The notes beneath the pieces were generated by a model. That model did not search any database. It saw only the letters and a program-made list of their open reading frames with translations, and was not told where the DNA came from. Positions 54,397 through 64,000 of a stretch of 64,000 bases of DNA are shown here, piece by piece. The position numbers and the translations under genes are program-made. Each line of letters opens with the position of its first letter. The first letter of the stretch is position 1. Source of the stretch: Paguma larvata. Taxonomy: Eukaryota > Chordata > Mammalia > Carnivora > Viverridae. Location of the stretch: positions 41,423,832 to 41,487,831 of the forward strand of contig CM057843.1 in assembly GCA_030068075.1 (NCBI GenBank), in the 5' to 3' direction.

Positions 54397-56278
54397 GACT
54401 ACTTTTGATGCTTCATGTAAGTGGTATCACGCAGTATTTGTCTTTCTGTGACTGACTGATTTTACTCAGCACAATGTCCTCCAGGCTTACTCATCCCGCA
54501 GCAGATAACAGGCTTTCCTTCTTTTTTAAGGGCTGAATAATATCCCATTGTACGTATATACCACATCTTCTGTATCCATTCACCTGTCGATGGACAGACA
54601 CTCGGCTATTACGAATAATTCTGCAATGAATACTGGTGTGCAAATACCTCTTCAAGATTCTGCTTGTGAATTCTTTTGGATATATACCCGGTAGTGGAAT
54701 TGCTGGATTCTATGGTAATTCCATTTTTAATTTTTTGAAGACTCTCCATCCCTTTTCCGTAGCTACAGGCGCCATTTTACAATCCCACCAACAGTGCACG
54801 AGAGTTTTGATTTCTCCGCCATCTCCACAACACTTGTTCTTTTCTGTTTTTTGTTTTTTGTTTTGCTTTGGTTCCTTGGTTCGTTTGTTCGTTTGACGGT
54901 AGCCTTCCTAACAGATATGAGATGATACCTCATCATGCTTTTGATTTGCATTTCCTTACTGCTTGGTGATGTCGAGCATCTTTGCATATGTTTGTCGGCC
55001 AGTTGTGGATCTTTGGAGGAATGTCTATTCAAGTCCTTTGCCCATTTATTAGTTGGATTGTTCGACTTTTGCTGTTGCCTTGTAGGAGTTCTTTGTATAT
55101 TCTGGATATGAATCCCTTATCAGTATAGTTTGCAAATATTTTCTTCTGCTCCGGAGGTTGCCTTTGCCTTCTGTTGATTGCTCCCCTTGCCGCATAGACA
55201 TTTTTAAGTTTGATGCAGTCCCATTTCTCTCTCTTTGCTTTCATTGCCTGTGTGTCTAGCATTATATTCAAGAAATCATTGCCAAACCCTAATGTCATGA
55301 AGGCTTTCTCCCATGTTTTCTTCTAGGGGTTTCACAGTTTTAAATCTCATGTTTAGGTCTTTAAACTGATTTAATTCTTTTATATGCTGTAAGTTAAGGG
55401 TCTAAACTCATTCTTTTGGATGTAGGTATCCAGTTTTCCCCACAACATTTATGAAAGGTCATCCTTTCCCTACCGTGTAGCCTTAGCACCCTTGCTGAAG
55501 TTCACTTGGCCATGCAGGAGAGAGTTGACCTCATAAGTATTCCGTTCCATCATTCTACTTGTCTGACTTTATGCCAATGCCATACTGTTGTGATTACTGC
55601 AGATTTGTAATATGGTTTAAAACCAGAAAGTATGAGATCTCCCTCTTTGTTTCTCTTTCTCAAGATTGTTTTGACTGCTCAGGGTCCTTGGAGATTCCAC
55701 GTGAATTTAAGGATGATTTTTCCCCCTATTTTTGCAAGAAATGCCATTGGGATTTTGATAGGAATTGAGTAAGCAAGGACATTTTAACATTAAGTCTTCC
55801 GATCTATAAACGTTGGATGTCTTTCCATTTAGTTGTGTCTTCTTTCATGTCTGTCAGCAATGTTTTGTAGTTTTTAGTGTGTGAGTCTTTTACCTCCTTA
55901 GTTCAACGTATTCCTAAGTGGTTTTTTTTTCTTTTTGATGCCATTGTCGATGTAAATTGTTTCCTTAAATTCCCTTTCAAGATTGTTCACTGGTAGTGGA
56001 TAGACACACAGCTGAACTTTGCGTGTTGATGTTGTATCTCGCAACTTTGCTGAATTCGCCCATTAGTTCCGAGACGTTTTTCTGTGGAATCTTTAGGGGT
56101 TTCCAATTACAAGATCATGTCATGTGTAAACAGAGATCATTTTACTTTTTCCTTTCCAATTTAGATATGCCTTTTATTTACTCTAGTTTATTTTGCCTTT
56201 TTTTTTTTTTTTTTTTTTTTTTGCCTGATTGCTCTGGCTAGGACCTACAGTATTAGGTTGAAAAGAAGTAGTAATAGT

Positions 56279-56395
56279 GAGGGGCTCAGGTCTGGATCTC
56301 AGGGTCTTGAGTTCAAGCCCCGTGTTGAACTCTGCACTGGGCTCTGCACTGGGCCCCGTTCTGGGTGTGAAGCCTACTTTTAAAAAAAGAAAAAA
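56279..56395 (+). repeat. Older carnivore SINE with target-site duplication, inside L1
   Basis: 'gggtcttgagttcaagccccgtgttgaactctgcactgg' to 'gtgtgaagcctacttttaaaaaaag'. Direct repeat gaaaagaagtagtaatagtgag / gaaaagtagcaacagtgag. Confidence 0.88.
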
Positions 56396-56545
56396 GAAAA
56401 GTAGCAACAGTGAGCATCCTTGCTTGTTCCTGATCTTAGATGAAAAGCTTTCAGTTTTTCACAATTGACTATGATGTTGGCTGTGGGATTTTCATAGATG
56501 GCCTTTATTTATGGAGATAACTGCCTTCTGTTTCTAGTTTGGTGA

Positions 56546-57265
56546 GTGTCCAATGATCCTTTATTGATCTCCCTCTCCCAATACACAGAACATGCCCTCT
56601 TTGTACCTCCATTTCCAGACCAAACTCAGTTTGCCTTTCATCCGGAGCTATGGCTGCCTAAAACTCCCTAAAACTGAGGTGTCTGGAGAGCCAGAGTGAT
56701 AATCATGACATGGTTCCCCTATGCAATCTCCCTAGCACCTACTAGAACATTTACCACAGGAGGAGCTCATTCAGTGTCTGGTCAATAGCCTCTATCACAG
56801 CCTGGCATTCATTCATTCATTTTCACACCTTCTCTCTGAGACTGGCTCCACCTCCTGGCCTGGGGGCTTCCCACCGTGTGTGATGAGCTTCTGTAAAATG
56901 CATCAGGACTTTTACAGTCTCACTCATGAAAAAGTGTGCAGAGAGCCAGACTTCGCTCATAAAACCAGCCCAGGGTCAGGGCTAGTGCTGGGGTCGGAAA
57001 GACACACGAGCAGCCACAGGCAGGCGGGGCTGACTCTGGAGGAGACCCCCACAAGGCACTCAGGTTAGCTCCCAAGTACCAGGGCCACCAAGGCTGGGAA
57101 GCAAGTGAAGCTTCTGTGGCTGAGCAATAAGGTGGACTCACCACAGCAAGACAGATAGGGGGACTGCTATGGCTGGGCAGCTAGAGCGCCCAGCTGTCCT
57201 ACAGATGTGTGGCTGCGTTTCCAGTCTAGAGGAAAGGGCACCTTTTTCTAACTTGCAGAGAGATG
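56546..57265. other. Intronic unique sequence
   Basis: Only a short CATT run at 56806-56822; no other feature seen. Confidence 0.4.
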
Positions 57266-57266
57266 G

Positions 57267-57480
57267 GGCGCCTGGATGACTCAGTCGGTTAAGCAGCCGA
57301 CTTTGGCTCAGGTCATGATCTCATGGTTCATGGGTTCAAACCCTGCATCGGGGTCTGTGCTGATGGCTCGGAGCCTGGAGCCTGCTTCAGATTCTGTGTC
57401 TGCCTCTCTCTCTGCCCCTCCCCTGCTTGTGCTCTTTCTCTCTCTCTAAAAAAAAATGAATAAACATTTAAAAATTTTTC
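57267..57480 (+). repeat. Felid-type SINE with target-site duplication
   Basis: 'ggggcgcctggatgactcagtcggttaagcagccgac' to 'aaaaatgaataaacatttaaaaa'. Direct repeat aa(c/t)ttgcagagag at 57253-57264 and 57490-57501. Confidence 0.95.
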
Positions 57481-57589
57481 TTAAATAATAATTTGCAGAG
57501 AGGTCTCCCATGGACTAGCATTGGCCCTGCCAAGCACCCCTTCTGGCCTTGCTCCCTCTCCTCAGCGGTGAACACCGGCTATGGGGATT

Positions 57590-58235
57590 TAGGGGTATCT
57601 TCGTCTGCCCAGTTTGCCATAACAAAATACCACAGACTGGTCGGTTTTAACAACAGACACTTATTTTCTCATAGTTTTGGAAACTAGAAGCCAAAGATCA
57701 AGACATTAGCAGGTTTGTTTTCTCTGGAGGATTCTTTCCTTGGCTTATAAAGGGCTGTCTTTTTGCCATAGGTTCACGGGGCCTTTCCTCTGTGTGTGGG
57801 CATCCTTGGTGTCTCTCCCCTATGTCCTAATCACCTCTTTTTATAAAGACACCAGTCAGATTGAATCATGGTCCACCCTAATGGCGTCATTTAAAAAAAT
57901 TTTTTTTAATATTTTTATTTTATTTTTGAGAGAGAGAGACAAAGCATGAGCAAGGGAGGGGAAGAAAGAGAGGGAGACACAGAATCCAAAGCAGGTCCAG
58001 GCTCTGAGCTGTCAGCACAGAGCCCATCGTGGGGCTCGAACCCACAAATTGTGAGATCATGACCTGAGCTGAAGTCAGACGCTTAACCAACTGAGCCACC
58101 CAGGCGCCCCTCTACTGGCTTCATTTTAACTCAATCATCTCTTTGAAGACACAATCTCCAAATGCACTCACATTCTGAGGTCCCGGGAGTTAGGACTTCA
58201 ACATATGGGGAGTGGGGGGCAATTCAGCCCATAAA
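57590..58235 (-). repeat. Ancient interspersed repeat, split by a SINE
   Basis: 'gtttgccataacaaaataccacagactggtcggttttaacaacagacacttattttctcatag', 'aaagacaccagtcagattgaatcatgg', and after the SINE 'acacaatctccaaatgcactcacattctgagg' and 'caattcagcccataaacag'. The arrangement is a common old mammalian repeat whose family name I do not assign. Strand is uncertain. Confidence 0.75.
57895..58110 (-). repeat. Felid-type SINE with target-site duplication
   Basis: Reverse-strand full element, near consensus, ending 'ctgagccacccaggcgcccc'. Direct repeat ta(a/c)tggc(g/t)tcattt at 57881-57893 and 58114-58126. Confidence 0.95.
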
Positions 58236-58445
58236 CAGGAAGTATAGGGACAAGGACAAGGTTCTAGCCGTGGCACCAATGCTCCAGGTAAGAACTCCTT
58301 TCGTGAAAGCAGCATCTCGGGGTGCACGACCTCAGAACTTTCCTAGCCCCAGGTCCTGTTGGCCACTAGAACTTTCCCACTCGGAGCATCGTTACATTCT
58401 TAACTTACACCTGCAAGGAAAGACACTTGTAGGAATGAATCTTCA

Positions 58446-58649
58446 TATTTTTTTAAGGTTGATTTATTTATTTTGAGAGAGACAGAGACAGCGCGAGTTG
58501 AGAAGGGCCAGAGACAGAGAGACAGAGAGAGAATCTCAAGCAGACTCTGCACTGTGAGCACAGAGCCCGACGCTGCCAAAACTGTGAGCTCATGACCTGA
58601 GCCGAAACCGAGAGTCGGACTCTTAACCGACGGAGCCGCCCAGGTGGCC
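58446..58649 (-). repeat. Felid-type SINE with target-site duplication
   Basis: Reverse-strand element ending 'cggagccgcccaggtggccc'. Direct repeat aggaatga(a/c)tctt at 58432-58443 and 58650-58661. Confidence 0.93.
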
Positions 58650-58661
58650 CAGGAATGACTC

Positions 58662-60690
58662 TTTAAAGAAGTGGGCTTTTGGACAGAGGAAGAAGGAAAT
58701 GAGGTGACAAGGAGATAAATGGGCAACCTCAGTGTCACTTGGGTCGCAGAGTACCATGCCGGGTGATGTCACATCCACGCCCACCCTCCGTGCAGGGCTT
58801 GAGCCTAGTAGGGGGGCGGGGAGGTGCGGGGGCTAATGTTACGTGCACTAACAGGGCAGAGCTGGACCGAGTCCCAGAGCCACAGCTTCCCGTCTGTGTG
58901 AGCTCCGGGTCACGGGTCTACCCCACAGGGCTGCTGCGGGACAAGATGAGATCGTAGACGTAAAGACACAGCCGGCACTTGGTCACCCTTCAATCCATTG
59001 TTTCCAAACCCACAAATGACCACTCTTCTCTTTTCGAAGTCTTCCGTGATCCTGGCAGCATCCCAGCTCACCTGTGCTCAAAACCTGGCAAGGCAGGGAC
59101 CCGAGGTCGGAGGGAGCCTTTGAAGCCTGCCACCAGCTGGTTCTGCCCGTCTCTGCAGGCTCGCTGGTCCTGGGTCACTGCAGTGCCGGGCAGGGTGCGG
59201 TTTCAGGGGCACACGATGGCTACAGCCCCCCTCATTCCAACTCCAACTCTAGAACCCCCAGAGAGGAAGAAGCCGTGGGAGCCAGAGCGGCCAGTGTGGA
59301 AGGAGAGACAGACAGGGACTCACATTCCCCCTGCTTCGCGCTCCTGCCGCCCCCCCCCCCCCACCGTCAGGCAGAGATCAGGGCCCAAATCAGGCCTTGG
59401 CCACTGTCTGAACTCAGAGGCATCAGCGCAAACCCTGTGCCCGAGTGCACTCGGGCCCCGCCCAGGTACAGTCTGGAAGTTCTGCGGAAAGTCAGTATCC
59501 ACCAAAGCAGCACAATTCTGACCGGTGTCTAAGACCGAAGGGTCCAAAGAGTTTGTGGGCTGTAAGGAGGTCAGCCGAGGGGCAACCTCAGCTCTGCCCC
59601 CCGCCCTGCCAGAGTAGGGCTCGGGAATCCCCCACTACTCGCCTGTTTCTCTGGCTTGACTGAGGGCGTCTGGGCCCAGGGGGGTGGGGATGATTCCAGA
59701 TGCAGGACAGCTCTTTCTTTCTGAGGGCAGGACTCGAGGCCCCTGCCGACCCCCGGAGGCAGCCCCTTCCCCCCCAGTGCCCTTTCTGCTCAGCGAGCTG
59801 GGCTTCCCCGGCCTCTGGCCAGGATTCCTCCCCCGCCCCCTCCCCAGCCTTTTCTAGTTCATGGTTTCCCTGCGTTCCTTGAACCCAGCGGTGGAGGAAC
59901 ACTGTGAGCTGTGGGGTCTGGTCCTGACGCCCACACTTCCTTTGGTGACGGCTGAGGGCGACATCTGGAACTTATAAACACAAACAAAGCCCAGAGCCGC
60001 CCATGCCCCCCTCCACCCACCTCAGGGGCTTGCTGCTGCTCCCCGCCCTCCCTTCCACTGCCTCCCTTCCCCCTCACCTCTCTGCTCCCCTATTCCCCGG
60101 CCCCCCACGCTCCATCTCATGGCCCGTCCATTCCACTCTCCCTCGCCCCCGCATACCCTCCCGGATCTTTCGGCAAAGACGCTAGCACCAGGCTTTTCCA
60201 TCCCAGAACAATCTCCTTCTCTCCCAGAAAACATACTTTGAACTCCCCCAACCCACTCCTGGGCTCCTCAAAGAGGCTGAGAACCCTCCCCATGTCTCAG
60301 GAGGAGAGGGAAAGGGCCTGGACATTGAAGCGAGTAGAGCTCACTGGGGCCCAGTGAGACAGGCAGGCCAATCCCAGGAAGCCAAGGACAGCCCGGGTAC
60401 GGAAGTGCAACTTGTCCTGCGCTGGCTTTATCCGGGTCCTGTCTGTTTTGATGGACTTGACTCCTCCTGAAGTCGAAGGTATCGGAACCAACAAGGACAT
60501 CGGCGGCCCGCACTGGGACAGCCCGGGAAGCCACAGACGCCACTCGCAGAGGGCTCACCAAGGTTTCACCTGCTGACGTCATGCCCCGGGTATCCCCTCC
60601 CTCTCTCCTCCCCGGGGAGTCCCAGGGAGACAGATGTGGACACCCACGGACACGTCCCTGGAGGGAGCACAGCCTCCATGCTCACCGTCC
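58662..60690. other. Intronic unique sequence
   Basis: A possible L2-like piece is at 58980-59100 ('gaccactcttctcttttcgaagtcttccgtgatcc'). Open frames at 58979-59532 overlap each other in two + frames and carry no domain. No exon supported. Confidence 0.4.
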
Positions 60691-60694
60691 CTCC

Positions 60695-60840
60695 CAGGGC
60701 AGTGCGACATAGTGGCTATAACTCCAGACCGGGACCAGGGGAATTTCAGCAAGCCATTTAGTCTCTGGGTCTCCACTTCTTCATCTGTTCCATGGGCGGA
60801 TGTGGACCTTACCTGCCCTACAGAATAATTAAGAGGACGC
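60695..60840 (+). repeat. MIR
   Basis: 'cagtgcgacatagtggctataactccagaccgggaccaggggaatttcagcaagccatttagtctctgggtctcc'. Confidence 0.65.
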
Positions 60841-60995
60841 AGCCTAGTATGCGGAGAGAGCTTCCTGTCAAGGAAATCTGGGTTTGGGGTCCAGCCCCGC
60901 TACTAACTAGCTGTGTCTTAGGCCCTCTCTCCCCTCCTCTAGGCTCCCCTGTAAATAGAAAGGCGACCGGAGATAGCGCTAAACCTCTCTCCCAG
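60841..60995 (+). repeat. MIR fragment, directly following another MIR
   Basis: 'aggaaatctgggtttggggtccagccccgctactaactagctgtgtcttaggccc'. Confidence 0.65.
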
Positions 60996-60999
60996 CTCT

Positions 61000-61310
61000 A
61001 CTGTTGTGTGATTGCGTGGTCTACGTGAAAGCCCCGAAGACGTTCATCTCTGGGGGAAAGAGATCCATCGCCAACGGCAAAGTGTTATTTGAATGCACTG
61101 CCTGCGGACAGACATTTATGGGAAAAGACTGTGACAGCTGGGGAGTAGGGATACAGGCCTCCAAAAAGGCGTGTTCCCCTGAGTCTGTCTGAACTTCCTT
61201 GTAGCTCCGATAAAGCTGTCTGCTAACTTTCGGAAGGCCTGCCAAAACTGACAGCTATTTATGAAATAATTTACCTTGGATGGTGTAAAAGCTCGCGGTG
61301 GAAACCGCAA
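61000..61310. promoter_or_regulatory. MEOX1: Intronic enhancer-like block
   Basis: Repeat-free moderate-GC sequence: 'gtgttatttgaatgcactgcctgcgg', 'ctgataaagctgtctgc'-like text at 61208, and 'gacagctatttatgaaataatttacc' at 61248 with a near-MEF2 word. No in-frame homology to any protein seen. Candidate intron 1 regulatory element. Confidence 0.35.
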
Positions 61311-61839
61311 TCACACATACATCCTGTTCGCATTGCTCTGGGCACGACGGTTCCATCGAGGCCCCGGCTGGCCGGCTGGCGGGGAGGGTTGTGCAGGGGC
61401 CGGGGCAGGGCGGGCCGCTCCTCCCGAGCCACACAGAGGCAGGCCAGCGGAGTCCCAGCCTCCTCCCTCTGCGGTCCTGGAAGAGGCACCCCTGCCCTGG
61501 AAAGAGAAGCAGGACCAGGACGGCCGAGGTGTGATTCTGATCGATGCTGGAGTTGCCGAGCCTGGAATCATTCATTCCCCCTCCCCCTCCCCCTCCCACC
61601 CACTCGCAAGGCTGACATCTTAGTAGCCAGAGACACAGATCCAAGCAGAGACGCAGAAAAGCAGAGAAATCGTAGAGAAGGGAAAACAGTGAAAAGGCCA
61701 AACATTGAAAAGGCGACCCTTCCACCCAGCTCTGGAGACGCGGTACCTTGACAATTTCTTCTCTAACCTCCGCTCTGAATCACCTCTGCGATTTCGTCTC
61801 CAGGACGAAATTTGTGGTTCTTTCAGACGGAGCCTCACC

Positions 61840-62010
61840 GGCACGCCAGGCACCGTGCTAGGGGTTAACATGCGTGACCCACGGCATTTTACCCCCTCGG
61901 CAGCCTTGGGATCGCCGTGGATGTGGGTTTTCTTGTTTCGCAAAGGAAGAAATGGAAGTTCAGAGAACTTAAGAGCATTGCCCAAGGTCAGAGAGCTCTT
62001 TCTCAGAGCC
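61840..62010 (-). repeat. MIR
   Basis: 'ggcaccgtgctaggggttaacatgcgtgaccc', 'ggaagttcagagaacttaagagcattgcccaaggtcagag'. Confidence 0.75.
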
Positions 62011-63455
62011 TGCTAAGGCCCAGATTCTCCGAGGGGTCCTCAGACACGGCTCCTCCATTCAGCTCAGGGAGGGGAGGTTTGCACATCAGAGGGGGGCAGA
62101 AGTTCCCTGGCGTGGCCCTGACCTTTGGGCTGAGGACCTTGGGAAGGCCGAGGAGGGCCGTGGCACAGAGCACAGAGCAAGACCTCGGATCTGACTGAAG
62201 GGAGGAACTAGGGGCCCAGACAAGCATATTTGAAACTGGAAGGGCCTCAAGTTCAAGGCCAGGGTTTCTTAACAGAAGAGAAAGTAGGGAGAGAAGAAGA
62301 GGATGGCAGGGCTGCTTACTGGGAGAGCAAAGACCCAGCCCAGCCCCATGCTCCTGCCCATAGGGAAACTGAGGCCCAGAGTGGGAAGGAGGCACCCCAG
62401 CAAAGGTGTCCTCTCCTGGGATCGAACTTTCCTGAGGGCGGTGTGCCTGTGAACGGAGCACGTGAGCCGGCAGACTAAACACCTTCGAGCCAGAAATGGC
62501 TCGTGGTTTGTCTCCATCCTTCTTTTTCTATCTTGATGAAAATGGTGAAGGAAGAGAACCAGAACTTCCGCGTCCGCCTCCCCTACTTCGGGCCCTTCGG
62601 CCATTTCTAACGGCAATGAAAGATCTTCTTCCCCATTCACGGAATGGCTCCCTCCCTCCCCGGCTCCGGCGTCTCTGTCCCATTACTGTCTCCCGTGCTG
62701 AGGCCCGGGGCCTAAATCAGGACAAGGGGAGAGGGGAGGTGGGGCACAGAGAGGTCCAAGAACCAATTCCAGACCAACTCAAAGGGGTCCTCTCCCTGCC
62801 TCCCCTCATCTCTCTTGGGTCTCCTGGGAGGACTCTGCAGGACCGGGCAGGGCGGGGGGCGGGGGCTGTTTTCTGAGATTCCACAGGAATCTGCACCTGA
62901 GCAGGCCTGGCAGAAGGGGCGTGTAGGTGCGGGCATCGATCCAGGACAGGGCCTCCAGGAGCCCCGGATGTGCAGACAGGCCCAGCTGCCGGTCCAGGTC
63001 CAGCCATGCCAGACGCAGACGCAGAACCTGAGGCCAGCCCCCTGGCCACCACACCTCTAGTCAGAAGAATCCGGGTCCCCATCTCCGTTCTACACTCCTC
63101 TCCCCGCCCCCAAAACCTCCTGGGCACACTAGGCAAGTTCCTGGGCCTCTCTGAGGCCGCCTCCTCCTCTGGACACTGAGTAAGATTTCTCAAATGTTTA
63201 GCAAATACTGTGCCAGGTACAGTAGCAGGTGGGAAAAAGCAGTTTCATCCCTGGGGGGGAGAAAGAGAACCCAGCTGATTCGATCGGCACACAAATCTGC
63301 AAGACAATGCTACAGGGGACAATAATAGCACCTACTCCGACCAGGGTTTTGTGGGAAGTATTAAATTCACCTGAGGACACAGAAGCCTTCAAGAAACCAC
63401 AGGCCTTCCTATCCCAGCCCCTCAGATGGCATCTCGTGGAGCGGAAGAATTAGAA
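62011..63455. other. Intronic unique sequence
   Basis: No exon or young repeat recognised. A short 'gggaaactgaggcccagag' at 62360 is a MIR scrap. Confidence 0.4.
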
Positions 63456-63650
63456 GAATACTTTTTATGTGTCTGCGCACTTTAGCAACTTTAAAAAAGC
63501 ATTTTCCACACAAAGGAGCTGGTCCAGGCTTCCCAATAATCCTCTATTTCCCGAGGAGGCAACTGAAGCCCAGAGAGGTTAAGGGACTTCCTCAAAGGCC
63601 CCAGCGAGGAGACCAAGGACTCAAACCTTGGCGCCGAGTCCGCTTGGTTT
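63456..63650 (-). repeat. MIR
   Basis: 'cttcccaataatcctctatttcccgaggaggcaactgaagcccagagaggttaagggacttcc..gactcaaaccttgg'. Confidence 0.75.
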
Positions 63651-64000
63651 TACACCCGCTGGTGGTGAGAGGGGTGGTGAGAGGGAAGAGCTGGGAACCA
63701 CTCTGAGCCCCGGGTCAGGACGAGATGGGGAGAAAGGCCGCTGGCCGGGCTGGGCTGAGCTGTGCTCCGGAAAGGCTGTCCTTCCCCTCCCCCCCCCACC
63801 CCAACCACCCCCGCATCCCCCCTTCGGACTCAGGGGGATCCCCGGTCCCCGGGCTGCGTCCTTCCCCCCAGCCCACGCTCCGCTTCCGGAAGGGTCTGGG
63901 CCAGCCTTCTCCAGAGCCTGCGGGTCAGTACCACGGGCTTCCTGCCCCCTGGGCGCGTCCCACGGGCAGGCGGCCTGAGCGCCAGGGCGTCCCTGGGGGG
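63651..64000. other. Intronic C-rich sequence to window end
   Basis: C-rich low complexity at 63785-63830. Nothing else recognised. Confidence 0.4.

Larger units (their letters stand above)
53585..56545 (-). repeat. L1 (ORF2 part to 3' UTR), interrupted by three SINEs and a 262-bp insertion
   Basis: Reverse-strand L1. Landmarks: 'cgatcatttttaagtgtacagc' (53960), 'gtaagtggtatcacgcagtatttgtc' (54420), 'ggctgaataatatcccattgtacg' (54530), 'aattgctggattctatggtaattcc' (54700), 'cagtgcacgagagttttgatttctcc' (54795), 'tggatatgaatcccttatcag' (55105) and 'ttcagtttttcacaattgactatgatg' (56450). It is interrupted by SINEs at 53620-53846, 53868-53954 and 56279-56395, and by foreign sequence at 54135-54396. 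5'-truncated, ORF2 broken, inactive. Confidence 0.93.
48479..64000 (+). other. MEOX1: MEOX1 intron 1 (5' portion, continues beyond window)
   Basis: No sequence after the donor encodes the MEOX homeodomain in any frame, so exon 2 lies outside the window and at least 15.5 kb of intron 1 is present. The first 1.9 kb is mostly unique. From 50384 to 58649 there are ten SINE copies, an interrupted L1 and other old repeats. The last 5.3 kb lacks young SINEs. All repeats are intronic relative to MEOX1. Confidence 0.85.

Noticed and set aside
54763..55298. Minus-strand frames of 89 codons each with L1 ORF2-like text
   Set aside because: Fragments of the broken L1 ORF2; no intact open frame and no host gene.
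48479..64000. MEOX1 exon 2 (homeodomain) searched for in the intron
   Set aside because: No frame contains the homeodomain start or the recognition helix; it must lie beyond the window.

Overview
The window is nuclear DNA from a carnivoran mammal, most likely a cat (felid or other feliform). The main evidence is about 27 copies or pieces of the tRNA-derived SINE typical of cats. Each reads, on one strand or the other, as a body like 'cgcctgggtggctcag' then a B-box-like 'ggttcgagcccc', a CT-rich stretch and an A-rich tail. Many still have target-site duplications. Old L1, L2-like and MIR repeats are interspersed, as expected for a mammalian non-coding region. I see no bacterial, phage, CRISPR or operon-like content.

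The only gene I can support is MEOX1, on the + strand. Its first coding exon is at 48011-48478 and is followed by a canonical splice donor. The homeodomain exons are not in the window, so 48479-64000 is all intron 1. In mammals SOST lies upstream of MEOX1 on the same strand. Positions 1 to about 47900 should therefore be the SOST-MEOX1 intergenic interval. In humans a 52-kb deletion there causes van Buchem disease by removing a distant SOST enhancer.

Layout: 1-120, L1 remnant. 1179-2745, SINEs and an L1 tail. 3850-4510, a CpG-dense block with AT-rich, conserved-looking flanks. 4700-5090, L1. 9480-9850, an AT-rich block full of homeodomain-type TAAT/ATTA cores. 10590-11715, L1 3' end. 14800-26400, a mix of SINEs, MIRs and unique DNA with a MEF2-type site at 19843. 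26640-26960 and 29440-29830, enhancer-like AT-rich blocks. 35745-36003, SINE piece plus a GAAA/GGAA microsatellite. 36822-37601, a probable solitary retroviral LTR split by a SINE. 40500-40760, another enhancer-like block. 44760-45240, a GC-rich block. 46930-48010, the MEOX1 proximal promoter and leader. 48011-48478, MEOX1 exon 1. 50384-58649, an intron section dense in SINEs and L1. 58650-64000, a SINE-free intron section.

Two observations stand out. First, the end of MEOX1 exon 1 appears to lack one base relative to the conserved reading frame. The frame shifts near 48444-48452, which is either a sequence error or a damaging allele. Second, an old L1 in intron 1 is interrupted by about 262 bp that include an 84-bp, roughly 96% identical copy of sequence 1.35 kb away, which looks like a templated insertion. 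I found no convincing undescribed multi-gene system. The interest here is regulatory and mutational. Repeat family names and boundaries come from memory of consensus patterns and are approximate.
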